Shown: piece by piece, positions 1 through 7,050 of the stretch | How the letters are laid out: every line of letters starts with the position of its first letter | Numbering within the stretch: the stretch's first letter is position 1 | From: Candidatus Peregrinibacteria bacterium | Lineage (GTDB): Bacteria; Patescibacteriota; Gracilibacteria; UBA1369; PNNO01 | Assembly: GCA_014728955.1 (NCBI GenBank) | Contig: WJKT01000011.1 | Coordinates: forward strand, 1-13,850 | DNA length: 13,850 bases | Reading direction: 5' to 3' | Notes under the pieces: generated by a model | What the model was told of the DNA's origin: nothing | What the model saw: only the letters and a program-made list of their open reading frames with translations | The model's database searches: none | Program-made: the position numbers and the translations under genes

Positions 1-245
1 GGATAGGCAGATCTTCAGCTAAATCACTGGAAAAAAAATTAGAGTTGCAAGCTGCTATAGAAAAAATAGAAGCGCGCCTGGATACACTCAAAAAAAAGCT
101 TATTGCATACAAATCAAAACGCCCTCTTTTCCTTTTCGAACGATTGGTTGGCGTACAAAGCCTCCCCACAATCTATCGTTTTGGACAAGCATCAACACTT
201 CAGCTTGACTATGAAGAAGATCAACACAAACAATCTATCACCTAA
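1..245 (+). CDS. C-terminal end of an unknown coiled-coil protein (5' truncated by window edge)
   Basis: The frame is open from base 3 to a TAA at 243-245, so this is the last 80 residues of a gene that starts left of the window. The first half is a charged heptad-like helix rich in Lys, Glu and Leu (LEKKLELQAAIEKIEARL...), which suggests a coiled coil. The rest is a short segment with Phe/Leu/Tyr residues and an acidic, Gln-rich tail. A TTG at 45 could act as an internal start, but the frame continues unbroken upstream and the helix is already running there, so I treat it as a partial gene. The next gene on the same strand begins 23 bases after the stop, which suggests co-transcription. I recognise no family. 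Confidence 0.6.
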   Translation, partial: IGRSSAKSLEKKLELQAAIEKIEARLDTLKKKLIAYKSKRPLFLFERLVGVQSLPTIYRFGQASTLQLDYEEDQHKQSIT

Positions 246-268
246 TATATCTTTTAATACTCATCCTT

Positions 269-1339
269 ATGAAACGTTATATCCTCTACTCCAACATTAT
301 CTGGAAACAGCCCGATCAAAATAAGAAAAATCCCTCTCCCGAAGATTCTGCGGGATCTTCTCCGGAAGCGGCACACCAACCCAACCAATATGACGTTGAT
401 TTAGTTGTTCGACGTGGAACGGTAAGCGATTTTATTAACAAAAGAGTAAATAAAGTTCTCAATAATGAGAGAAAGAAGCTTGCTGAAGGAGAAATAAAAG
501 GTTTAACAAAAGAGCTGGAAGCACAAAAAAAAGTAAATGAAAAACTTCAAGAACAAGTTGAAATCCTCGAAAAAGAAAAAGCACGACTGGATCACGATAT
601 CGCATCAACAAGTGAACGGGTAAACACGCTGGAAAATGCTGACACACCCGCCCCTGAAGACCTCAAGGTGTTGGAAAGCAGATTGGCGGCTGTAGAAGGA
701 CAAAAGTACCCCCCTCCACAAGAGATAAAAGATTTACGGGAAGATTTTAATGACCTTCTTAATGATAACAGTGCGTTACATAAACAGTTGGCTCCCCTTC
801 TTTCTCTTCCAAAAACAGTAAAGGAACTTGAAGAAAAAATAGACAGAGTTGGAGCCAATCCTCAAGCAATGAAAGAATTTTTAGTTCGAATAACAGCTAA
901 AATGTCACGAATTGAAAAAAAACTGGGAATCAAAAACAATACTACTAAGCCGGAGCAAGAGCCAAAACCTGACCTCAAGCCAGATCCATCACGAACTCCT
1001 CGTGAAGTCAATCCGGGAAATGAAGGTTTTATTGATAAAGAAAAACAAAAAAAAGGTATCAAAGCAACACCTATGGCAAACAAAATATATAAGGCTTTAA
1101 AAGATCGTATGGGAGCAGGGTGGAAATTCACCGCTCCATATCATCATGCAAAATGTTGGAAATATTACAATGTACGCCCGGGAAGTGATGTTACGGGAGA
1201 AAAACGTAGAAATACCGATGAAAAATATTGCATATTTGATGGGAAGGATTACTACTATACCGACGCATGGTACGAAAAGCTTATTAAAGAGCTCCCTACG
1301 AAATGGGAAGAAATCAAACGTTATAAACCAACTAATTAA
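269..1339 (+). CDS. Unknown 356-aa coiled-coil protein with aromatic C-terminal domain
   Basis: I do not recognise this protein. It has no signal peptide or membrane helix, so it is probably cytoplasmic. By residue: 1-55 is a low-complexity polar lead with many Pro, Ser and Asn; about 55-125 and 130-220 are highly charged helices typical of coiled coils, broken by a Pro-rich kink near 126-150; 223-253 is a Lys/Pro/Glu linker; about 263-350 is a compact domain rich in Trp and Tyr (GAGWKFTAPYHHAKCWKYY near 282-300, then KYCIFDGKDYYYTDAWYEKL near 319-338). The last domain, with two Cys and paired His, looks like the functional head on a coiled-coil stalk. ATG 269 is the only ATG available after in-frame TGA codons at 206 and 212. 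It has no Shine-Dalgarno sequence. The gene lies between the upstream partial gene and a 50-aa ORF that starts 8 bases downstream. Confidence 0.8.
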   Translation: MKRYILYSNIIWKQPDQNKKNPSPEDSAGSSPEAAHQPNQYDVDLVVRRGTVSDFINKRVNKVLNNERKKLAEGEIKGLTKELEAQKKVNEKLQEQVEILEKEKARLDHDIASTSERVNTLENADTPAPEDLKVLESRLAAVEGQKYPPPQEIKDLREDFNDLLNDNSALHKQLAPLLSLPKTVKELEEKIDRVGANPQAMKEFLVRITAKMSRIEKKLGIKNNTTKPEQEPKPDLKPDPSRTPREVNPGNEGFIDKEKQKKGIKATPMANKIYKALKDRMGAGWKFTAPYHHAKCWKYYNVRPGSDVTGEKRRNTDEKYCIFDGKDYYYTDAWYEKLIKELPTKWEEIKRYKPTN

Positions 1340-1347
1340 TACCTGAT

Positions 1348-1500
1348 ATGGATACTGATAATCTAGAAAAATACGCAGCTTTAATACAAAAAAGGAATAA
1401 AATCGTACAAGAAACAAAAAACCTTGAACGTGCGGCATTTCGTCTTTTATATAAAAATGTCAGCTCAATTGCGAAAAAAAGCGGCAAACTGGAAAAATAA
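1348..1500 (+). CDS. Small basic 50-aa protein (candidate)
   Basis: An ATG at 1348 opens a 50-codon frame ending in TAA at 1498-1500: MDTDNLEKYAALIQKRNKIV, then a second stretch rich in Lys, Arg, Ala and Leu. The product has roughly nine Lys and three Arg against six acidic residues, and most of it could be one amphipathic helix. It begins 8 bases after the preceding gene and ends 12 bases before the -10 box of the next, so it fills an otherwise empty 200-base gap in the same direction. Codon choice (AAA, GAA, CTT, GCA) resembles its neighbours. There is no Shine-Dalgarno sequence. It may be a small nucleic-acid-binding or partner protein of the unknown genes around it, but that is a guess. 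It could also be a chance frame. Confidence 0.5.
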   Translation: MDTDNLEKYAALIQKRNKIVQETKNLERAAFRLLYKNVSSIAKKSGKLEK

Positions 1501-1518
1501 TACATTTTGCGGTATAAT
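1490..1518 (+). promoter_or_regulatory. Sigma70-type promoter of the 934-aa gene
   Basis: A perfect TATAAT lies at 1513-1518. A weak -35 (TGGAAA, 1490-1495, 4 of 6 consensus bases) sits 17 bases upstream, inside the end of the 50-aa ORF. The predicted start of transcription near 1525 leaves a leader of only about 15 bases before ATG 1540, with no Shine-Dalgarno sequence. The -10 region, 1504-1530, is nearly identical to that of the M23 peptidase gene at 7705-7731. Confidence 0.55.
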
Positions 1519-1539
1519 ATATAGATTAAATAAACAAAA

Positions 1540-4344
1540 ATGACCCCTGTAACAGCAACACCAACAAACAGACCGACTGCGAATCCTCAGCATAATGAAA
1601 CGCGGGAAATTATTCGATTAACGCAATCAAGAAAAAAAGTCTATCCTGACTTAACACTTGATAATTTTGACGATTACAACTATGAAAAATTGGTTCAGCC
1701 GTTACGGCAAAATCCCAACGAAATCAGTAAAATTCAAAAAGATTTTCTTAAAAATATGGACAATGTTGAGAAAGTACTTGAAACCGTAGCACTACGAAAT
1801 TTCAGTTATGTGGAAGCAAAAAATTCAGCTACCGGACGTGCGGACAAAGCGCTCTTTGCCCAGCTTGAACGCCAAATGGGTATTGTGAGCGCGGCACAGT
1901 CAACTCCGGTCGGCAAACCAAATTTAGAAAAACTCTTCGCAGCACAAACTTCTCAGGAATTTGAAAACCGATTAAAGGATCCTAACATCGTACAACGTGT
2001 CTATAAGGAAAATAGAACATTTGTTGCTCGTGCGCGTCGTGTTTTCGATTATATAAAACGCTATCGAAAACAAAGTCAGCAAAAATTACAAAAAGAACAG
2101 ATTACTCGTTATTTAAACGATATTTTCAGCGGCGACAAAGATAAAATTGATGAATCAACCATTATTAAACCATCGCTTCTTTCACCAAAACAACGTGCGG
2201 AGGTGGAAAAAGCACACGATCAATATGTGCTTTTTAGAAAGCGTCTCGAAAAGCAATTACGATTGGAAAAAGTTGTGCGAAAAGAACGAGAGACTTTCTT
2301 GTCTAAACCTATTGAATACGCTAAAAGCGGCGAACGATATGTTGCCGAAAAAATTCAAAATATGCGAGACCATTGGGCGGGAATGGACGGCAAAGAAAAA
2401 ACCATCGCCGGTATTACCATTTTATTGGGAACAGCATGGTTTTTAAACAGCCAAAAAGAAGGTGTTCAAAAAGCACGTAATGCAATGATGAAAGCCGGTC
2501 TTATTGCCCTTGGGTATGTTGGTATCAATACAACCTCAAAAGTGCTCTTTGGAAAAAGTCTTCAACGTATGACAGGCAGTTATATTGAAGACCGTTCAGG
2601 AAAACGTGACTTTTTAAAAGAATCGTTTAATACGGATAAAAAAGGAGCTGATAACCTTCAAACCTCTCTTGCCGTTTTGGGGAATCATGATTTCTTAGAA
2701 CTATCAGATGCATATTTACGAGAAGAAGCACGATATCAAAAATTTCACACACCGGATAATTTACGCGGTATCCCTGTAGGAGGCGTTGCAGAACATGAGA
2801 TGAGTCCTCATACTATTTATAAAGTCATGAAGCTGGTTGACCGAAAATTACGGAAAAATAATTCAAGTATTGCCCTTTTGCACGATGAGCTTGCAAAAGC
2901 TAAAGCCTCGGCTCAACGGGCGGGAAAACCGTTTGTTGCACCAACATGGGCAATGATTATGACGGCAATTCTGCAAAATCAAAAGCTTAATTACCATATT
3001 GATAAGAAAGGAAACATTAGTGTTAAAGCGGAAAAAATCCAAACAACATGGGAAACAAACGACAAACAAAAAACAAGAACTTGGTGGCCGCTTACCGGTC
3101 GTCCGAAAGATTGGCGCTTACATCTTATCGATAATAAACCGAAAGAAAAAGTTAACTCTTCTCAATTAGATACGCTTTCTTCCTCTATTATTCCCGAAAA
3201 CAAACCTCTTTCAGGTATTATTCATGCAAGTAATTTTGGCAGATACACGCGAGGCTTTAATGCACTGTACGTACAATCATACAGCAAGCATAAAGAACGT
3301 TCAGTTCATACCTTTGAAGATACCGGTGAAAAAGCCATGTATGTTACTTCAAAAACAAAAGTTGAAGCAGGCTCACATAGTAAAACAATCGCGCGTATCA
3401 CTTCGGTACGCAGTGCTCATCAACAAGCAATGGAATCATTGAAAAAAACTATAAAAAATACTCAAAATCATCCATTAAAGAGCTATCTCAACCGACTAAA
3501 TGAATTTGTTCAGCCTGTTTTTGGAACGTTTATCGGACCAAGCAAAAAAAATGCAAAAGAATATGTTATGTTCTTGCGCGTTGTTTTACCGGGTTCAAGC
3601 GAATTTACTTTAAGAAAAGATAGAGAATGGCCCGAAGGCAACATGATGGAGCAAATGAAGAAAAAGCCCCTTAAAACGGGTGATAAGCTCACGCGAGCAG
3701 ACTTCGACGCCCATGCAAAACGCCAAATACCAACCACATATCCAAACGATATCCCACAAATAAAAGCGTTCAAAACAGCATTTGGCGGTGCATATGAAAG
3801 TTTCTTGGCAAAAATAAAGCTCAACAAAAACCAAACGGATGAAATTGACAAAGTACTCACCTATTACAGTAAACGTTTTGCAGGTAGCGGCATAACAAAA
3901 TCAGGACTTATTCGCTATTTGGCAACACATCAATTTACCGAACAAGAAATCCGGGAAGCTCGTGGTTTAAGTTCTACTGATGCTCTACCAAACGAAAAAC
4001 TTGAGATATATAAGACTATTCGAGGAATAACTTTATCTGCAAAGATAAAAAATGAAAGTAATGAAAAGAGAGCCTATATTCTTAATTCACTCGGACATAT
4101 TGTGGTACTTGCATGTAACGGTGACTCACAGGCTCTTAAGGCAATTAAATCAATCGATGCCGATCTTCATACCTATATTACTAATTTCAGAGGAGTTCCT
4201 AAAATGCAAGCTCCGAGTTTATGGCCCCCTATAATGGCTCGCTATCAAACAGTGCTTGCAGAGGCATATAACAGCACTTCTGCTGCGGCAACGGCCAAAC
4301 AAAAAGCTATACAAAAGACAGCAGATGCTTATTTTTCAGCATAA
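1540..4344 (+). CDS. Unknown 934-aa protein with a central hydrophobic hairpin
   Basis: I do not recognise this protein. It starts with a Thr/Pro/Asn-rich disordered lead (about 1-25), then long charged helices rich in Lys, Arg and Gln (about 30-285). Two hydrophobic segments follow, near 288-304 (TIAGITILLGTAWFL) and 316-334 (MMKAGLIALGYVGI), separated by a basic loop. This could be a membrane hairpin, with both large parts on the same side. The C-terminal 600 residues are soluble in character, mixed helix and strand, and end in an Ala-rich helix. No signal peptide is visible. ATG 1540 follows its own promoter by about 15 bases. Length and lack of known motifs are typical of lineage-specific proteins in Patescibacteria. 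Its last 16 bases overlap a doubtful minus-strand ORF. Function unknown; a membrane scaffold is one possibility. Confidence 0.85.
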   Translation: MTPVTATPTNRPTANPQHNETREIIRLTQSRKKVYPDLTLDNFDDYNYEKLVQPLRQNPNEISKIQKDFLKNMDNVEKVLETVALRNFSYVEAKNSATGRADKALFAQLERQMGIVSAAQSTPVGKPNLEKLFAAQTSQEFENRLKDPNIVQRVYKENRTFVARARRVFDYIKRYRKQSQQKLQKEQITRYLNDIFSGDKDKIDESTIIKPSLLSPKQRAEVEKAHDQYVLFRKRLEKQLRLEKVVRKERETFLSKPIEYAKSGERYVAEKIQNMRDHWAGMDGKEKTIAGITILLGTAWFLNSQKEGVQKARNAMMKAGLIALGYVGINTTSKVLFGKSLQRMTGSYIEDRSGKRDFLKESFNTDKKGADNLQTSLAVLGNHDFLELSDAYLREEARYQKFHTPDNLRGIPVGGVAEHEMSPHTIYKVMKLVDRKLRKNNSSIALLHDELAKAKASAQRAGKPFVAPTWAMIMTAILQNQKLNYHIDKKGNISVKAEKIQTTWETNDKQKTRTWWPLTGRPKDWRLHLIDNKPKEKVNSSQLDTLSSSIIPENKPLSGIIHASNFGRYTRGFNALYVQSYSKHKERSVHTFEDTGEKAMYVTSKTKVEAGSHSKTIARITSVRSAHQQAMESLKKTIKNTQNHPLKSYLNRLNEFVQPVFGTFIGPSKKNAKEYVMFLRVVLPGSSEFTLRKDREWPEGNMMEQMKKKPLKTGDKLTRADFDAHAKRQIPTTYPNDIPQIKAFKTAFGGAYESFLAKIKLNKNQTDEIDKVLTYYSKRFAGSGITKSGLIRYLATHQFTEQEIREARGLSSTDALPNEKLEIYKTIRGITLSAKIKNESNEKRAYILNSLGHIVVLACNGDSQALKAIKSIDADLHTYITNFRGVPKMQAPSLWPPIMARYQTVLAEAYNSTSAAATAKQKAIQKTADAYFSA

Positions 4345-4514
4345 ATCCCTTCCCGGCTCCATGTAACGTTATGTTCAGTTGCATTTTCAGTTGCATCTAT
4401 TTTAGGTATGCGAACCTTTTTATCATATCTGAGATATAAGACTTGACAAAGACCGTATTTATTGATAAGCTTATATCCTTTGCTGATAAGGCACTGGCAA
4501 ACATAAAAACACAA
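4329..4514 (-). CDS. Doubtful 61-aa ORF in the 4345-4549 spacer
   Basis: This minus-strand frame starts at ATG 4514 and ends in TAA at 4331-4329, overlapping the end of the 934-aa gene by 16 bases. The product begins MCFYVCQCLISKGYKLINKY, with three Cys near the N-terminus and a hydrophilic second half. It contains an in-frame 12-base tandem repeat (plus-strand copies at 4374-4384 and 4386-4396) giving ATE-N-ATE. The multiple-of-three period and normal codons weakly favour coding. Against it: it is short, has no Shine-Dalgarno sequence, and would leave only 35 bases for divergent promoters with the gene at 4550. Otherwise the 205-base spacer holds nothing I can identify. Confidence 0.28.
   Translation of the reverse strand: MCFYVCQCLISKGYKLINKYGLCQVLYLRYDKKVRIPKIDATENATEHNVTWSREGIYAEK
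4374..4396. repeat. Two-copy 12-base tandem repeat
   Basis: TTCAGTTGCAT occurs at 4374-4384 and again at 4386-4396, a period of 12 bases with one T between the copies. It lies in the spacer after the 934-aa gene and inside the doubtful minus-strand ORF. The copies are identical, so the duplication is recent or maintained. Confidence 0.7.
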
Positions 4515-4549
4515 AAAGCTTACCAGGTAACCATTAAGAATACCTTTAT

Positions 4550-5428
4550 ATGAAAAGAGCTTTGCGTTTTTATGTCATGAGTATCGGAATATTTTTATTC
4601 TTTGCTATCAATTTTCAAAATATTTCGACATTCAATCAAGGCGATTTACCAAATAACCTTGCATCAGCTCAGGCTTCTCAGTATAATACTCACGCTGCTT
4701 CAATCGAAGAATCGTACGCAAATGCCTTGGAAACCCTTGGGCTTCATCTTTATCCCGGGACTTCTTATAAGGCAGAAAGCGTTAGCAGTACGCGCTCTTT
4801 GAATCATTGCAAGTCTCTCGTGTACCAAACATTGGTTTCATTACCACAGGAACATCGAGAGCATCTTCAACACCTCACCTTATATTTTGCCGATGGCCGT
4901 CGAGGACTTGGCGGAGGTTCAACCATCATTTTACGTTGTTCAAACGTAAGTGATAAAGAACTTTCTTCCGTTCTTGTTCACGAAATGGGTCATATTGTAG
5001 ACACCGGTCTGCATACGGGAAATTCATGGTATGGCAAAAGTTCCTTTATGGACGGAAGCTTGCCCATTTATAATGATGATCTCAGTCTTCGATTCTATCG
5101 AATAAGCTGGACCAATCATAAGACACTAAAACAAGGTGCTCGGGAATCAAACTTTGTGACAACTTACGCAATGAGTGATCCCTTTGAAGATTTTGCGGAA
5201 ACGTATAATTTTTATATTTTGCACGGAGATCAATTTAGAGAAATGGCGGAATACGATAGAAGTTTGATGCGAAAATACCTTTTTATGAAATACTATATTT
5301 TCAAAGGTAACGAGTATGATAACGATCCATATACTACTGTCCGACCATTTAGCAGAACATACGACGCAACAACACTAAATTACGACGATACTACTTTTAT
5401 AAAAACAAAAAGATTAGCATCGCTTTAA
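4550..5428 (+). CDS. Secreted or membrane-anchored zinc metallopeptidase (HExxH, possibly lethal-factor-like fold)
   Basis: A 292-aa protein. Residues 1-20 are a basic start plus hydrophobic stretch (YVMSIGIFLFFAI), a signal peptide or N-terminal anchor, so the rest faces outside. The zinc-binding motif is at 144-151, HEMGHIVD: His144 and His148 as ligands, Glu145 as catalytic base. Downstream at 209-218, SDPFEDFAETY offers Glu213 or Glu217 as third ligand. The order HExGHxxD, then Tyr-Ala, then (D/E)xFAE matches my memory of the anthrax lethal factor-type metallopeptidase superfamily and related gluzincins; this assignment is inference. Cys87 and Cys130 could form a disulphide. ATG 4550 is preceded by an in-frame TAA at 4535, fixing the start; there is no Shine-Dalgarno sequence. 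It stands alone, with unknown genes upstream and a terminator downstream. Substrate unknown; cell-wall or surface protein turnover, or action on a partner cell, are possible. Confidence 0.75.
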   Translation: MKRALRFYVMSIGIFLFFAINFQNISTFNQGDLPNNLASAQASQYNTHAASIEESYANALETLGLHLYPGTSYKAESVSSTRSLNHCKSLVYQTLVSLPQEHREHLQHLTLYFADGRRGLGGGSTIILRCSNVSDKELSSVLVHEMGHIVDTGLHTGNSWYGKSSFMDGSLPIYNDDLSLRFYRISWTNHKTLKQGARESNFVTTYAMSDPFEDFAETYNFYILHGDQFREMAEYDRSLMRKYLFMKYYIFKGNEYDNDPYTTVRPFSRTYDATTLNYDDTTFIKTKRLASL

Positions 5429-5447
5429 ACGGTCTTAACCGTTTAAG
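5424..5447 (+). other. Hairpin overlapping the metallopeptidase stop codon
   Basis: TTAAACGGT (5425-5433) pairs perfectly with ACCGTTTAA (5438-5446) around a CTTA loop, with a further T-G pair outside. The stop codon TAA (5426-5428) is in the stem. No T-run follows directly, so it is not a classical terminator. It may stabilise the 3' end or cause pausing before the true terminator at 5511-5542. Confidence 0.5.
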
Positions 5448-5503
5448 ACATATATTAGTTTAGGATATCGAGGCTTTTCTAGGGCGTTGGTACTCCTAAG
5501 TCT

Positions 5504-5542
5504 AAAAAGAATCACCTTCCCAAGTGGAAGGTGATTTTTTTT
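5504..5542 (+). terminator. Strong rho-independent terminator after the metallopeptidase gene
   Basis: ATCACCTTCC (5511-5520) pairs perfectly with GGAAGGTGAT (5526-5535) around a 5-base loop, followed by a run of eight T (5535-5542). An A-tract at 5504-5508 can pair with the T-run, so it could also act on the other strand. It separates the metallopeptidase transcript from the tRNA gene. The roughly 60 bases between the stop-codon hairpin and this terminator hold nothing I recognise. Confidence 0.85.
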
Positions 5543-5544
5543 GT

Positions 5545-5573
5545 TTGCGTTCAGATGCTCTTGGCTATACAAT
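5545..5573 (+). promoter_or_regulatory. Promoter of tRNA-His
   Basis: TTGCGT (5545-5550) and TACAAT (5568-5573) are separated by 17 bases. Transcription would begin near 5580, about 27 bases before the mature tRNA 5' end. The -35 directly follows the T-run of the upstream terminator, which suits an independent tRNA unit. Confidence 0.5.
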
Positions 5574-5606
5574 AGTCTTTGCGTTTCGCAGCCCTTTCAA
5601 CACTAT

Positions 5607-5684
5607 GGTGAGTGTAGCTCAGTTGGTTAGAGCGTCCGGTTGTGGTCCGGAAGGCCGTGGGTTCGAGCCCCATCACTCACCCCA
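5607..5684 (+). tRNA. tRNA-His (anticodon GUG)
   Basis: A full cloverleaf can be folded by hand. The acceptor stem GTGAGTG (5608-5614) pairs with CACTCAC (5674-5680). The D stem is GCTC/GAGC (5617-5620 with 5630-5633). The anticodon stem TCCGG/CCGGA (5635-5639 with 5647-5651) presents GTG at 5642-5644. The T stem GTGGG/CCCAT (5657-5661 with 5669-5673) closes the loop TTCGAGC. The extra G at 5607 opposite C5681 is the G-1 identity element that bacterial histidyl-tRNA synthetase needs, and CCA is encoded at 5682-5684. There is no intron. A run of seven T (5690-5696) follows and may end the transcript. Confidence 0.96.
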
Positions 5685-5706
5685 GTAGATTTTTTTATTA
5701 TGTTTT

Positions 5707-5735
5707 TTCATGTTACAGTAAAAAAAATCTATAAT
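5707..5735 (+). promoter_or_regulatory. Promoter of the lipoprotein gene; near-leaderless
   Basis: A perfect TATAAT lies at 5730-5735, with a weak -35 (TTCATG, 5707-5712) 17 bases upstream. Transcription should begin at about 5742, only a few bases before ATG 5746. There is no Shine-Dalgarno sequence, so the mRNA is probably leaderless or almost so. Confidence 0.5.
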
Positions 5736-5745
5736 TAACAACATT

Positions 5746-6348
5746 ATGAGAAAAATACATGCTTTCGTTATATTTACTATTACGGCTGTTTTTCTGACCG
5801 GCTGTTCTTCTACTTCCACCACCCAAGATAAAACCCAGCCCGATTCAGATCAACAATTGCAAACCAGGGCAGTTCAAACACTTGGCGCCCTCAAAAACAA
5901 GAATATGGGGTACCTCTCTACCCTTGCACACCCTAAAAAAGGAATCCGTTTTTCTCCATACGCAACCATCGATCCGGAAAATGATGTTGTATTGACAGTA
6001 GAAGAAATTAAAAACATACGAGCAGACAGCAGGTCATTTGTTTGGGGGCGATATGACGGGACAGGAGAACAAATCAAAATGCCTTTTATGGAATATATGG
6101 ATGAATTCGTATACGACCGGGATTTTTTAAATGCTGAAGAAACGGCAAAAAACGAATTCATCGGTAGCGGAAATAGCATTAACAATCTGGAAACAGTCTA
6201 TCCTGATGCTCAATTTTTCGAATATCACTTCTCCGGCTTTAACCCTGAATACGGAGGTATGGACTGGGTAAGTTTACGCCTTGTCTTTGAAGAATATAAA
6301 GGAAAATGGTATGTGGTTGGCATAGTACACGATCAATGGACTATCTAA
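5746..6348 (+). CDS. Lipoprotein of unknown function (200 aa)
   Basis: Residues 1-20 form a lipoprotein signal: basic MRKIH, a hydrophobic core, and a lipobox LTGC with Cys20 as the predicted lipidated residue. A Ser/Thr/Gln-rich tether runs to about 40. The rest is one globular domain of about 155 residues with notable stretches: HPKKGIRFSPYA (62-73), MPFMEYMDEFVYDRDFL (112-128), FEYHFSGFNPEYGGMDW (158-174) and a strand-rich end, SLRLVFEEYKGKWYVVGIVHDQWTI (176-200), that runs to the last residue. From memory this resembles a family of uncharacterised small lipoproteins also seen in Firmicutes; I cannot confirm that. It would sit on the outer face of the membrane. Tail to tail, its stop overlaps the end of the minus-strand 224-aa gene by 4 bases, with no terminator between. 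Confidence 0.85.
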   Translation: MRKIHAFVIFTITAVFLTGCSSTSTTQDKTQPDSDQQLQTRAVQTLGALKNKNMGYLSTLAHPKKGIRFSPYATIDPENDVVLTVEEIKNIRADSRSFVWGRYDGTGEQIKMPFMEYMDEFVYDRDFLNAEETAKNEFIGSGNSINNLETVYPDAQFFEYHFSGFNPEYGGMDWVSLRLVFEEYKGKWYVVGIVHDQWTI

Positions 6349-7019
6349 CTATCTTCCCGTAACTCCTTTGTTTTATCTAGTTTTTGCCTAACTTCTTTCA
6401 TCACGCCATTCAAGAAAAAATCGCTAAATTCTTTTAATCGTTCATATTCAGGCTCTTGATCGTTTTTTTCCAGATAATCACGTAGCACAAAAGAAACAAG
6501 CTGCAACAAAGGCAAAATCAATATTTCATCCTCATCATATACGGTTTTCAACAATCTATGTGGATGTTCAAGCGCTTGCGATAACACATTCTTCATCCAA
6601 GCATCTATTTTGATTTTCACTTTAAGCGGCAAAACACGGTCTCGATCAAAAAAAGCCAGCGTTTTCCCTTCAGACTCATCTCGCAATTTTTCGCCTTCAA
6701 AAAGCACTTTTGCGCCTTCGGTATCGTCAAAAAACTCTTCGTTTCCCAAAACAACAATGCTTAAAATAAATACTGCGGGAATATTACGCTCAAGCAACCG
6801 TGCAATCAGCACCATGATATCCTGCTTCTTTGACGTTTTAACAAACTTAAGAAGTATTTTGATGAGTTTCTCTTCTTTCTTGCGCTGCTTTTGTTCACCT
6901 TTCTTCAGCGCTTTAATTTGCGCTGCAGCAGCTTTTATCCGTTCTTTAAATTTTTCAAAAGAGGCAGCATCGACTCCTTGTCCGGACTCAAAACCTCCAA
7001 ATGATTCGACATCTCCCAT
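6345..7019 (-). CDS. Unknown 224-aa helical protein, last gene of the rpmA cluster
   Basis: I do not recognise this protein. It starts with a Gly-rich, acidic lead (1-18), then a strongly basic helix with Lys/Glu/Gln repeats (about 22-65, probably coiled coil). A hydrophobic helical part follows (about 68-92: DIMVLIARLLERNIPAVFIL), more like a buried helix pair than a membrane segment because of its internal Arg, Glu and Pro. The remainder is helical and charged, ending in a Lys/Glu tail. It is the only gene here that stops with TAG. It starts 31 bases after the small membrane protein gene and is probably co-transcribed with it. A TATAAT on this strand at 7055-7050 could give a second, internal promoter, though its -35 is poor. 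Its last 4 bases overlap the convergent lipoprotein gene. Confidence 0.8.
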   Translation of the reverse strand: MGDVESFGGFESGQGVDAASFEKFKERIKAAAAQIKALKKGEQKQRKKEEKLIKILLKFVKTSKKQDIMVLIARLLERNIPAVFILSIVVLGNEEFFDDTEGAKVLFEGEKLRDESEGKTLAFFDRDRVLPLKVKIKIDAWMKNVLSQALEHPHRLLKTVYDEDEILILPLLQLVSFVLRDYLEKNDQEPEYERLKEFSDFFLNGVMKEVRQKLDKTKELREDS

Positions 7020-7050
7020 AATGCTGTTTTTCTAAAATGCGCACATTGTA

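Noticed and set aside
103..324. 73-aa frame across the first two genes
   Set aside because: It overlaps two better same-strand frames and its composition shows no domain or coil; read as a shadow.
3510..3860. 116-aa minus-strand frame inside the 934-aa gene
   Set aside because: It is fully antisense to a long continuous gene, with no start signal or recognisable domain.
4443..4476. TTGACA at 4443 as the -35 of the metallopeptidase gene
   Set aside because: No convincing -10 lies 16-18 bases downstream; TTATAT is 22 bases away.
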